From: Streptomyces humidus
GTDB lineage: Bacteria > Actinomycetota > Actinomycetes > Streptomycetales > Streptomycetaceae
Length of the DNA stretch: 64,000 bases
Direction: 5' to 3'
Assembly (NCBI RefSeq): GCF_014649655.1
Contig: NZ_BMTL01000031.1
Coordinates: 1 to 64,000 of the forward strand
The first letter of the stretch is position 1. Each line of letters begins with the position of its first letter. The notes below the pieces were generated by a model. The model did not search any database and had not been told where the DNA came from. It was given only the letters and a program-made list of their open reading frames with translations. A program made the translations under genes and the position numbers. Below, in pieces: positions 1 to 7,650 of this stretch.

Positions 1-83
1 TGCTCGACGGCACCCTCACCGCCGAACCCACCCCGCAGGGCGGATACACGACGGAGCTACGGGCCCCCACCCGGCCCGCCTGA
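1..83 (+). CDS. C-terminal end of a sensor histidine kinase (partial)
   Basis: Only the last 26 or so codons are present, ending at a TGA at 81-83. The tail reads LDGTLTAEPTPQGGYTTEL, which resembles the end of the HATPase domain of NarL/DesK-type actinobacterial histidine kinases (usually ...ALLGGxLxAGPxPxGGFxVxA). If so it would phosphorylate a response regulator, normally encoded next to it and here outside the window. The assignment rests on a short tail only. Confidence 0.5.
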   Translation, partial: LDGTLTAEPTPQGGYTTELRAPTRPA

Positions 84-376
84 GCACCACCCGCCCGCCT
101 GAGCACCACCCGCCCGGCGCTCCGTGGAGCGCGACCCCTGCCCCGCGCCTCTCTGCCAGGGGACCGACGACGGTCCCCTTCCCCCGGACCTGCCGGCCCT
201 GGGGAGGCGCCGGGCAGATCGTCGCGGCCGGCCGCGAGGCCGCGAGGCCGCGGCGCCACTCCTCGTCGCCCTGCCGAGCCACGCCGAGCCATGCCGAGCC
301 CTGCCGACGCCTCAGTGCGGCTCTCCCGGAGGACTGTTCTCCCGGAGGACGGTCCGCACGGACCCGCCGCGCGTAC
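84..376. other. Intergenic stretch with short direct repeats, no gene
   Basis: The stretch separates the convergent ends of the kinase fragment and the ABC transporter operon. A 19-bp unit starting TGAGCACCACCCGCC is present twice in tandem at 81-118. GCCGAGCC is repeated near 276-300, and TCTCCCGGAGGAC occurs twice at 322-334 and 338-350. No convincing coding region was seen. Confidence 0.6.
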
Positions 377-1246
377 TCAGCCGCCCTCGTTGATACGGCG
401 CAGGAAGGCGCGGGTGCGTTCGTGGGCGGGGTCGGTCATGAGCTGCTCCGGGGGACCGTCCTCCAAGACTTCCCCTCCGTCGAACATGATGAGCCGGTCC
501 GCGGCCGAGCGGGCGAACCCCATCTCGTGCGTGACCACGATCATCGTCATGCCGTCGTCGACGAGTTCCTTCATCACGGCGATGACCTCGCCGACCATCT
601 CCGGGTCGAGGGCGCTCGTCGGTTCGTCGAAGAGCATCAGCTCCGGCTTCATGGCGAGGGCGCGGGCGATGGCGACGCGCTGCTGCTGGCCGCCGGACAG
701 TGCCGACGGCCGTGACGACGCCTTGTGTTCGAGGCCCACCCTCGCCAGGAGGGCCTGCGCCTGCTCCCTGGCCTCGGCTTTCGGCGTGCCGAGGACCTTC
801 GTCGGCGCGACGGCCACGTTGTCGAGCGCTGTCAGGTGGGGGAAGAGGTTGAAGCGCTGGAAGACGAAGCCGATGTTGCGGCGGCGTTCGGCCACCACCT
901 TCGCCCGCTCCTCCACCGGCCGGCCGGAGCCGGGCTGCCGCGGCCGGTAGCCGACCGGGCGGCCGTGGATGAGGATCTCCCCCTCGTCGATGCGTTCCAG
1001 GTGGTTGAGGCATCGCAGGAACGTGGTCTTGCCGGACCCGGACGGCCCCACCATGACGACGACCTCGCGGGCCCGGACGTCCATGGAGATGCCGTTCAGC
1101 ACCCGTACGTCGCCGAAGCGCTTGACCACCCCGCGTGCCGACATCACCGCCGACGCGTCGGCCGGACCGGCGGACGCCCCGGCCCCGTGACCTTCTTGTT
1201 CCCCGGCCTGCCGCTGTTCCCCGGCCTGCTTCGTGATCGGTTCCAT
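377..1246 (-). CDS. Amino-acid ABC transporter ATP-binding protein
   Basis: This is the ATPase subunit of a polar amino-acid importer, hydrolysing ATP on the cytoplasmic face. Visible motifs are Walker A GPSGSGKTT, the ABC signature LSGGQQQRVAIARAL, Walker B LMLFDEPTSALDP and the switch histidine in VVTHEMG. At 289 residues it is longer than the usual 240-255 because of a Gln/Gly/Ala-rich N-terminal extension of about 34 residues. Translation could instead begin at the internal Met (MSARGVV, start 1144). The chosen ATG lies 1 nt past the stop of the upstream permease, favouring translational coupling. It is the last gene of a substrate-binding/permease/ATPase operon. Confidence 0.95.
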   Translation of the reverse strand: MEPITKQAGEQRQAGEQEGHGAGASAGPADASAVMSARGVVKRFGDVRVLNGISMDVRAREVVVMVGPSGSGKTTFLRCLNHLERIDEGEILIHGRPVGYRPRQPGSGRPVEERAKVVAERRRNIGFVFQRFNLFPHLTALDNVAVAPTKVLGTPKAEAREQAQALLARVGLEHKASSRPSALSGGQQQRVAIARALAMKPELMLFDEPTSALDPEMVGEVIAVMKELVDDGMTMIVVTHEMGFARSAADRLIMFDGGEVLEDGPPEQLMTDPAHERTRAFLRRINEGG

Positions 1247-1247
1247 G

Positions 1248-2093
1248 TCAGTGGGCCTCCTTGCCTACGAGCGTGGCGTCCTGGCGGCCGGCGGTGCGGC
1301 GCAGGCCGCCGCCGGCGAGCCGATCCCGCAGCGAGGGTGCGGCGATCACCCGTCCGGGATCCGCGAGTCTGCGCTCGATGAACCGCTGGACGAACGACCA
1401 CACCGTCGTCAGCGCGAGGTAGTAGCACGCGGCGACGAGGAATATCTCGAAGGTCTTGAAGGTCGCCGAGTTGATCGACTGCGCGGTCAGGAACATCTCC
1501 TGCAGGCCGATGACCGACAGCAGGGAGGTCGACTTCATCATCAGGTTGAACTCGTTGCCCAGCGGCGGAACGATGATCCGGATCGCCTGCGGCAGCAGCA
1601 CGACCCGCATGGTCGTCGCCGGGGTCATGCCCAGCGCCTGCGCCGCCTCCGCCTGTCCGGGATCGATGGCGCCGAGGGCCGCGCGGAAGATCTCGGCCAT
1701 GTACGCGGCCTCGTTCAGGGCGAGCGTCAAAGTGGCCGCCTGCACGACGCCGAGGAGCACCAGCCCGCCCACCTGGACGTCGCCGAAGCGGTAGACGCCC
1801 GCCGCGGCGAGGCCGTTGTAGACGAGGACGAGCTGGACGAGCAGGGGCGTGCCGCGGATCAGCCAGACATAGGTCCGGCCGCCCCAGCGCAGCGGGGCAA
1901 AGCGGCTGCGCTGGGCCAGGGCGACGCCGAATCCGAGAATCACGCCGAGCAGTTGGGCGATGACCGAGATGTAGACGGTGCGCCAGAGTCCGTCGAGGAA
2001 CGCCCCGGAGGGGGAGAACAAGTAGTGCCAGAAGAACGGCCAGTCGAAGCCGGCCGGCTGCCCTGCGTCGGCGAGCACGGTTGCGTGGGTCAC
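1248..2093 (-). CDS. Amino-acid ABC transporter permease
   Basis: This is an integral membrane subunit of the HisM/GlnP family with several hydrophobic segments. The EAA loop that docks with the ATPase is visible as EAAYMAEIFRAALGAIDPGQ followed by EAAQALGM and the conserved LPQAIRIIVPPLGNEFN. Its 281 residues include about 25 extra hydrophilic residues at each end relative to short family members. It lies between the binding protein (31-nt gap) and the ATPase (1-nt gap) in one minus-strand operon. A single permease gene implies a homodimeric channel. The exact amino acid carried cannot be read from the sequence. Confidence 0.95.
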   Translation of the reverse strand: MTHATVLADAGQPAGFDWPFFWHYLFSPSGAFLDGLWRTVYISVIAQLLGVILGFGVALAQRSRFAPLRWGGRTYVWLIRGTPLLVQLVLVYNGLAAAGVYRFGDVQVGGLVLLGVVQAATLTLALNEAAYMAEIFRAALGAIDPGQAEAAQALGMTPATTMRVVLLPQAIRIIVPPLGNEFNLMMKSTSLLSVIGLQEMFLTAQSINSATFKTFEIFLVAACYYLALTTVWSFVQRFIERRLADPGRVIAAPSLRDRLAGGGLRRTAGRQDATLVGKEAH

Positions 2094-2124
2094 GTGGTCT
2101 TCTCTCTGCGCGCCTGCCGTGGGA

Positions 2125-3000
2125 TCAGTTGGCGATGTCGTCGCCGGACAGGTTCCACTTCTTGAGGATCGTGTCGTACGCGCCGCTCTTGCTCACCGCG
2201 GCCAGCGCCTTGGTGAGCGCGTCGTGCAGGGCCGTGTCGTCCTTGCGGGTCGCGGCTCCCACCTTGATGCGGTTGAACGGTTCGCCGACGAGGCTGAAGG
2301 TGTCCGGCTGCTGCTTCAGCACGTATGCGGCGGTCTCCAGCGTCGTGCCGTAGGCGTCCACGAGTCCGATGCGCAGTTGCTGGAGGGCGTCGCTGTCCTT
2401 GGTGAACTGCCGGATGTCGATCTTCGGCTTCCCGGCCGCCGTGCACTTCCCGGACTGGTCGGTGAGGTACTGGATGACGGTCGTGCCCGTCTGCCCGGCC
2501 GCCTTCTTGCCGCACAGGTCTTCCGCGCCCTTGACGTCCTTGGCGTTCTTCCCGGCCACGACGAGGGTGTTGGAGGCGTACATGTACGGGACGAAGTCGA
2601 CGACCTTCTCGCGCTCCGGCTTGATGTAGAGCTGGCTGATGATCGCGTCGCACTGCTTGGCCTGCAGCGCCGGGATGATCCCGTTGAAGTTGGTGTTGGC
2701 CCAGTTCGCCCGGACCCCGAGCTCGGCGGCCAGCGCGTCCCCGAGTTCGATCTCGGCGCCCACCGGCTTCTGTGCGACGTCGTAGTACGTCAGCGGCGGC
2801 GCGCTGATGTCCGAACAGTAGGTGATCTGACCGTCCTTGACGAGCGCGCCCGCGGGCACCTTGACCGACGCGGCCGTCGTGGCGGCGGCGTCGGCGCCGC
2901 CGGAGTTCCCGGCGCATCCGGTGAGGGCCATGGCGGCCACGGCGGTGGTGCCGGTCAGTACGGACACCGATCTACGGGAGAAGGAGAGCGACCTGGCCAT
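2125..3000 (-). CDS. Amino-acid ABC transporter substrate-binding lipoprotein
   Basis: This is an extracellular solute-binding protein of family 3 (GlnH/FliY type). The N-terminus has an Arg-rich start, a hydrophobic core and the lipobox MALTGC with the acylated Cys at residue 29, so it should be anchored outside the membrane. The body shows family features such as ITYCSDISAPPLTYYD and GVRANWANTNFNGIIPALQAKQCDAIISQLYI. It is the first gene of the operon with the permease and ATPase. The upstream region carries a palindrome at 3053-3075 shared with the divergent gamma-glutamyltransferase-like gene, so the importer and that enzyme may be co-regulated. Confidence 0.95.
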   Translation of the reverse strand: MARSLSFSRRSVSVLTGTTAVAAMALTGCAGNSGGADAAATTAASVKVPAGALVKDGQITYCSDISAPPLTYYDVAQKPVGAEIELGDALAAELGVRANWANTNFNGIIPALQAKQCDAIISQLYIKPEREKVVDFVPYMYASNTLVVAGKNAKDVKGAEDLCGKKAAGQTGTTVIQYLTDQSGKCTAAGKPKIDIRQFTKDSDALQQLRIGLVDAYGTTLETAAYVLKQQPDTFSLVGEPFNRIKVGAATRKDDTALHDALTKALAAVSKSGAYDTILKKWNLSGDDIAN

Positions 3001-3052
3001 TTCCGAACCCCTTTGAGAGTTCGCGCTGTTGCGCGGCGATGTAAGTCAATGC

Positions 3053-3075
3053 CATAGTCGATAACGTTGACTATG
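3053..3075. promoter_or_regulatory. Candidate operator between divergent transporter and GGT genes
   Basis: A 7-bp inverted repeat CATAGTC-N9-GACTATG lies in the 184-bp divergent intergenic region. Overlapping half-sites AGTCAA (3043-3048) and TTGACT (3067-3072) form a second, wider inverted pair. The arrangement suits a dimeric repressor such as the TetR protein encoded at 4853, but nothing in the sequence identifies which regulator binds. Confidence 0.45.
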
Positions 3076-3184
3076 AGAGGGAAGCTTGGCCCGCCGCTCT
3101 CGGACTGTCAAGAAGTCTCACGTAACGCGACGGTTAAAGAGGCCGCACCGCAGGCGGCCGCCGGCGCACCCGGGAAGGGGAACG

Positions 3185-4801
3185 ATGTCCGCAATCACCG
3201 AACGTCCGCTCGCCGCGAGAGGCGGCGCCTGGGCCGTCGCGACACCCCACGCCGCGGCCAGTGAGGTGGCGGCCGAGGTGCTGCGCGGGGGCGGCAACGC
3301 GGTCGACGCGGCCCTGGCCGCCGCCGCCATGCTGACGGTGGTCTACCCCAACCAGTGCTCCGTCGGCGGCGACCTGCTGGCCATGGTGGGCACCCGGGAC
3401 GGGGACGTCCGCTTCGTCAACGCCGGCGGCCGCTCTCCCCGCGCGGTCGACGTGGCGTCGCTGACGGCGGCGCACGACATGATGCCGGTCCTCGGCGCCC
3501 TGCCGGTGACGGTTCCCGGCGTGGTCGCCGGATGGGGCGCTCTCGCCGAGAACTGGGGCACCCGTCCGCTCGCCTCGGCGCTCGCACCCGCCGAGGCCGC
3601 CGCCCGTGAGGGGGTGCCCGTGGCCCCCGGACTGGCCCAGGACCTCGCACGCGAGAGCGGCCACCTGGTGCGGGATCCCGGCATGCGGGGCGTGTTCTTC
3701 GCCGACGGCGAGGTCCTCGCGGCCGGACAGACGCTGCGCCAGCCCCACCTCGCCCGCTCCCTGGCCCTGATCGGCTCCGAAGGCCCCGCCGCGATGTACG
3801 GCGGAGAGGTGGGCGCGAGCCTGGTGAAGCTGCTCGCCGCCGGCGGCTCCGCGATGACGGAGGAGGATTTCGCCGCACACACCGTGGAGCTGTCGCAGGC
3901 GCTCGCCGCGGAGTACGACGGTGTCGAGTACCTGTCGGCCGGCGCCAACTCGCAGGGCCTCTACTTCCTCCAGGGTCTCAAGGCGCTCGACGTGGCCCGC
4001 ACCGTCCGCGGACCGCTCGACCCGCTGGGCCGCGACGCCGGCCTGGTCGCCTCCGTGCTCGCGTGGACCGCCGGCGACCGCGACCGCTACTGCGCCGACC
4101 CGGACTGGGGCAGCGCCCCGGTCGACCACCTGCTGTCCGACGAGTACGCGCGGCGCGTCGCCGAGCACGCCATGTCGGGCACGGCGGTCGACCTGCTCGC
4201 CCAGCGCAAGGCGACCGGCGACACCGTCGCGGTGGTCGTGGCCGACGCGGACGGCACCTGGGTCTCTCTGATCCAGAGCGTCTTCCACAGCTTCGGCGCC
4301 GCCCTGCTCGACCCCGGCACCGGGATCGTCCTGCACAACCGGGGCGCCTCGTTCTCCCTCGACCCCGCCTCGCCCAACGGGCTGGCCGGAGGGAAGCGGC
4401 CCCTGCACACGCTCATGCCGGTCCTGGTCCGGGAAGGGGGCGAACTCGTCGGCGCGCACGGGGCCATGGGCGGACGCGCGCAGCCCCAGGTGCACACGCA
4501 CATGGCTCTGCATCTCGCCGCCGGTTCCTCTCCCGAACACGCCGTGTCGGTGTCACGCTGGGTCCTCGGAGCCATGGAGGCGGGGGTGACGACCGGCGCG
4601 GGCGTCGTCAGCACCGAGCAGGACGTCCCTCCCGCCGGCGTCCACGCGATCGAGGAGGCGGGCTTCACGGTCCGGTCGCTCGACGCGAACGACGACGGGG
4701 TGGGGCACGGGCAGTTGGTCCGGCGGGTCCCCGGCGACGGCCGGCAGATGCTGGCGGCGGCCACCGATCCGCGCGCGGACGGTTCGGCGGTCGCCGGCTG
4801 A
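3185..4801 (+). CDS. Gamma-glutamyltransferase-family protein
   Basis: This is an Ntn-hydrolase of the gamma-glutamyltranspeptidase superfamily (538 residues), normally cleaving itself and using the new N-terminal Thr to hydrolyse or transfer gamma-glutamyl groups. The N-terminal hallmark HAAASEVAAEVLRGGGNAVD is clear. The catalytic Thr is probably residue 347 in KATGDTVAVVV, which aligns with the TTH-S segment of classical enzymes. The C-terminal GAMGGRAQPQVHTHM also fits. No signal peptide is seen, unlike secreted GGTs. The start at 3185 is chosen because AAGGGGA lies just upstream; reading further 5' adds basic, non-family sequence. With the amino-acid importer opposite and a TetR gene downstream it may process imported gamma-glutamyl compounds. 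Confidence 0.9.
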   Translation: MSAITERPLAARGGAWAVATPHAAASEVAAEVLRGGGNAVDAALAAAAMLTVVYPNQCSVGGDLLAMVGTRDGDVRFVNAGGRSPRAVDVASLTAAHDMMPVLGALPVTVPGVVAGWGALAENWGTRPLASALAPAEAAAREGVPVAPGLAQDLARESGHLVRDPGMRGVFFADGEVLAAGQTLRQPHLARSLALIGSEGPAAMYGGEVGASLVKLLAAGGSAMTEEDFAAHTVELSQALAAEYDGVEYLSAGANSQGLYFLQGLKALDVARTVRGPLDPLGRDAGLVASVLAWTAGDRDRYCADPDWGSAPVDHLLSDEYARRVAEHAMSGTAVDLLAQRKATGDTVAVVVADADGTWVSLIQSVFHSFGAALLDPGTGIVLHNRGASFSLDPASPNGLAGGKRPLHTLMPVLVREGGELVGAHGAMGGRAQPQVHTHMALHLAAGSSPEHAVSVSRWVLGAMEAGVTTGAGVVSTEQDVPPAGVHAIEEAGFTVRSLDANDDGVGHGQLVRRVPGDGRQMLAAATDPRADGSAVAG

Positions 4802-4852
4802 CGCCGTGGCCGGGTGCGCGATCATGGGAGGGATCGACATGGGGAAGGCAGC

Positions 4853-5560
4853 ATGACCGACAGCAGTGCCAGGACGACCAAGAGGGCGAGCCGGTTGCCG
4901 CGAGGCACCCTGAGTCAGGAGCTGATCGTCCAGGCGGCGTTCCGGGTCGCGGACTCCTCCGGCATGGAGAAGCTGACGTTCCAGGCCCTCGGCCGTGAGC
5001 TGTCCGCCCACCCGACGGCGATCTACCGGCACTTCCGCAACAAGGACGAACTGCTGCTCGCACTCATCGACGCCCTGCACGAGGAGGCACTGGCCAACAC
5101 CCCGCCGCCCACGGACGACTGGGCCCACGACCTCATGGAGATCGCGATCCACACCCATGAGGCGTTCCTCCGCCATCCCCGGGTGGGGGCCCTGGCCGCC
5201 GCACGCACCGCCCGGCGGGAGAACGAGTTCAGGTCCGTGGAGCGCAAACTGGACTGCATGCGCCGGGCCGGCCTCGACGACGCCGAAGCCGCCCGCTACT
5301 ACCGGGTCTTCGCCGACATGGTGCTGGCCTACAGCGCCATGGACGCGAGTCTGGCCGCGCTGTCCCCGGAGCTCCGGGACGCCGACCTGCACGCCTGGAA
5401 GACGGACTACCTCACGCTGCCGCACGACAGATACCCCAACATCGCGCGGGTCGCGCCTCGCTTCGTGGGCCTGGACGACCCCCAGAACTTCGTGACGGCC
5501 GTCCAGGCGGTCATCGACACGGTCCGCGCGAAGACGGAGCGCGAGGCCCGCGACACCTGA
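4853..5560 (+). CDS. TetR-family transcriptional regulator
   Basis: This 235-residue repressor-type protein has an N-terminal HTH visible as LIVQAAFRVADSSGMEKLTFQALGR followed by LSAHPTAIYRHFRNKDELL, the classic TetR recognition helix and linker. The ligand-binding C-terminal half resembles TetR_C domains (DASLAALSPELRDADLHAW). The start is ATG 4853, preceded by GGGGAAGGCAGC; a GTG at 4814 would add 13 unlikely residues. It lies 51 nt after the gamma-glutamyltransferase-like gene, so the two probably form one transcript. It is the obvious candidate to bind the palindrome at 3053-3075, but this is inferred from position only. Confidence 0.9.
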   Translation: MTDSSARTTKRASRLPRGTLSQELIVQAAFRVADSSGMEKLTFQALGRELSAHPTAIYRHFRNKDELLLALIDALHEEALANTPPPTDDWAHDLMEIAIHTHEAFLRHPRVGALAAARTARRENEFRSVERKLDCMRRAGLDDAEAARYYRVFADMVLAYSAMDASLAALSPELRDADLHAWKTDYLTLPHDRYPNIARVAPRFVGLDDPQNFVTAVQAVIDTVRAKTEREARDT

Positions 5561-5813
5561 GCCGCGGTACGCCGGGCCTCACGGCGCGGGCGCGACGCGA
5601 CGGGAGCCGAGGTCTCCCGGAGAGCTGCCGCCCGTGGCGCGCCGGCCGGAGCAGAGCCGACCGGGCTGCGGTCCGGAGCAGCGCGCTTGGGCGACAGCGG
5701 GTGTACGGCCGACGTCGCGCGGGCCCGGCCGGCCCGGCTCACGGAACGGACGGCCCTCCCGACGCCGGCAGCTGATGACGACGGGCCCTCCGCAGGCAGC
5801 CGCGTCCAGGCGG

Positions 5814-5893
5814 CCCGGGCCGAGGCCGCATGCGTGCCCGGGCCGAGGCGGCATGCGTGCCCGGGCCGAGGCCGCATGCGTGCCCGGGCCGGG
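5814..5893. repeat. Three tandem copies of a 23-bp unit
   Basis: Units at 5814-5836, 5837-5859 and 5860-5882 begin CCCGGGCCGAGG, end GCATGCGTG and differ at one base; a fourth partial copy follows. Each unit carries the palindromes CCCGGG and GCATGC. The array fills the end of the 355-bp gap (5561-5915) between the convergent TetR and hydrolase genes. No gene is supported in that gap. Confidence 0.85.
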
Positions 5894-5915
5894 AGAGCGC
5901 GGCCGTATCCGTCGG

Positions 5916-7088
5916 TCAATGGGCGCAGAACTCCGCCGTGATCGCCTGCTCGATGGTGTCGGTCGGGTCGAGCCAGTCGTTGTTGAGGACGAAGGACATG
6001 GTGTGCCGGCCGTCGCGGGTGCCGCTCATCCACGTTTCGTAGCCCTGGATCGAGCCTGCGTTGCCGTACACGGTGACGCCGCAGGGCGTCCGCGCGATCA
6101 CCACGCCGAGGCCGTAGCGGAGCGTGTCGGTGTTGGGGAAGGACCCCGGCGTCGGGGTGAGCATCTCGCGCAGCAGCCGGGCGGGGAGAAGTCCGCCGCG
6201 GAGCAGGGCGGAGTCGAAGCGGTCGAGGTCCCCGACCGTGGAGATCATGTCGCCGTTCCCGGCGGCGAAGGAGGGGTTGTAGTCCGTGGCGTCCTTGATC
6301 TCCGGGCCCGCCGGGTCGGCCGGGTCGGGCTTGGTGTACCCGTGCAGGCGAGGGAAGGGCAGGAGGGGCGAGCAGCCGGGGAAGGACGTGGCGGCCAGGC
6401 CGAGGGGCCGCAGGATCCGGCGGGTGATCCGGGCGCCGTAGGTCTGGCCGGTGATCTTCTCGACGACCATGGCCAGCAGCGAGTAGTTGGTGTTGGAGTA
6501 CTCCCAGGACGTCCCGGGGGCGAAGGCCGGCGGGTGGTCCGTCGCGAAGCGCACCAGTTCCCGCAGGGTGAAGCAGTGCTTCGGGTCCTGCACCGCGATC
6601 TGTTCCACCCGGGGGTCCTGCGTGTACTCGTACAGGCCGCTGGTGTCGTTGAGCAGCATGCGGATCGTGATGGCCGAGCCGTCGTTGCCGTTGCGGTCGA
6701 CAACGCCGGGAAGGACGTCCGCCACGGTGTCGTCGAGCCGGAGCCGGTGCTCGGCGACGAGTTGGAGCACCGCGGTCGCCACGAACGTCTTGGTGACGCT
6801 GCCGATGCGGAACCGCATCGGTGCCCTGGGCCGTTCACCGGTCCGGATGTCGGCGACGCCGACTGCCGCATCGCGGACGCGGTGGCCGGTGCGCGACTGG
6901 GCGAGGGCGCCGGGCGAGCCCTGCCGGACGGCCGCGTCAAGGACGTCGAGGAGCGTGCTGGGGTGTCCGGGGCCGCGCGTCGCGCCGTCGCGGACGTCTG
7001 CCGCCGAGGCCGGCGTGGCGAGCAGCCCGAGGCCGAGCACGAGGGCGAGCCCTCTGAGAACGGCTCTGGGCAGCAAGGGTCGGTACAC
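5916..7088 (-). CDS. Secreted serine hydrolase, class C beta-lactamase / D-Ala-D-Ala carboxypeptidase fold
   Basis: This is a penicillin-binding-protein-like hydrolase (390 residues). The nucleophile motif SxxK is SVTK in FRIGSVTKTFVA and the second motif YxN is YSN in WEYSNTNYSLLAM. The third motif, normally HxG or KTG, appears as NAG in VYGNAGSIQGYETW, as in many Streptomyces DD-peptidase-like enzymes. The signal peptide VYRPLLPRAVLRGLALVLGLGLLATPASA is intact when translation starts at GTG 7088, with GGAGG 6 nt upstream (5' edge at 7099). Longer readings to 7226 add unrelated sequence. It probably acts on cell-wall peptides or esters outside the cell; substrate unknown. Confidence 0.9.
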   Translation of the reverse strand: MYRPLLPRAVLRGLALVLGLGLLATPASAADVRDGATRGPGHPSTLLDVLDAAVRQGSPGALAQSRTGHRVRDAAVGVADIRTGERPRAPMRFRIGSVTKTFVATAVLQLVAEHRLRLDDTVADVLPGVVDRNGNDGSAITIRMLLNDTSGLYEYTQDPRVEQIAVQDPKHCFTLRELVRFATDHPPAFAPGTSWEYSNTNYSLLAMVVEKITGQTYGARITRRILRPLGLAATSFPGCSPLLPFPRLHGYTKPDPADPAGPEIKDATDYNPSFAAGNGDMISTVGDLDRFDSALLRGGLLPARLLREMLTPTPGSFPNTDTLRYGLGVVIARTPCGVTVYGNAGSIQGYETWMSGTRDGRHTMSFVLNNDWLDPTDTIEQAITAEFCAH

Positions 7089-7650
7089 GGAATGCCTCCA
7101 TGACGGGTCCGTAACGGTCGCTGTGCGGGTGACTGGTGAGGTCCGGTCGTGTCCGGGCGTGTCCGGTCCCGACGAGGTGCCCGCAAGCATCCGGGCCGCC
7201 GTGCTGCGCCGAATGAAGATCAGCAAGTCGGAGAACCCGCCGAGGGAGATCTCCTCCGTGCCGATGGGCTCGTGGAACCGGTCGTAGAACGGGTTGTGGA
7301 ACCGGTCGGGGACCGGCTGGGCCGCCCACTGCCTGGCGGACGCGGAGCCGCGGGGTCCGCAGGTCCAGGATGTGCTTGTCGTGAGTACCGCGCCGAGTGG
7401 GTGAGCGTGGTGCGGCGGAGGACGGCAAGGCCAGGATGAGACAGCGACCGGTGGCCTGCCGGGGCGGCATCCGGGTGTTCACCCGCGTGGACGTCCGGGG
7501 CCACCCGGGCGGCCCACCGGGCGCCCGGTGGGAAACCTGGAGGCTGAGGACCCGCGTCCCTCGTGGCCGGCGCCGTCGCTTGAGCCGGCCGGTGGACTCT
7601 CCGGGCCTGTCTGCCGCCCCCGTGGCGGACATGACGAGATCTTGTCTTCC
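7089..7650. other. Intergenic region with a possible coding remnant on the minus strand
   Basis: This is the gap between two divergent secreted-protein genes. On the minus strand, about 7195-7335 reads as an open, protein-like stretch (PVPDRFHNPFYDRFHEP, then EEISLGGFSDLLIFIRR) without a start or continuation. It may be a leftover gene fragment of unknown type. Otherwise it holds the promoters of the flanking genes; no further structure was recognised. Confidence 0.35.

Noticed and set aside
5634..7103. Long plus-strand frame opposite the beta-lactamase-fold gene.
   Set aside because: It starts inside the 23-bp tandem repeats, has no domain pattern and is antisense to a gene with a signal peptide, SxxK and YxN motifs.
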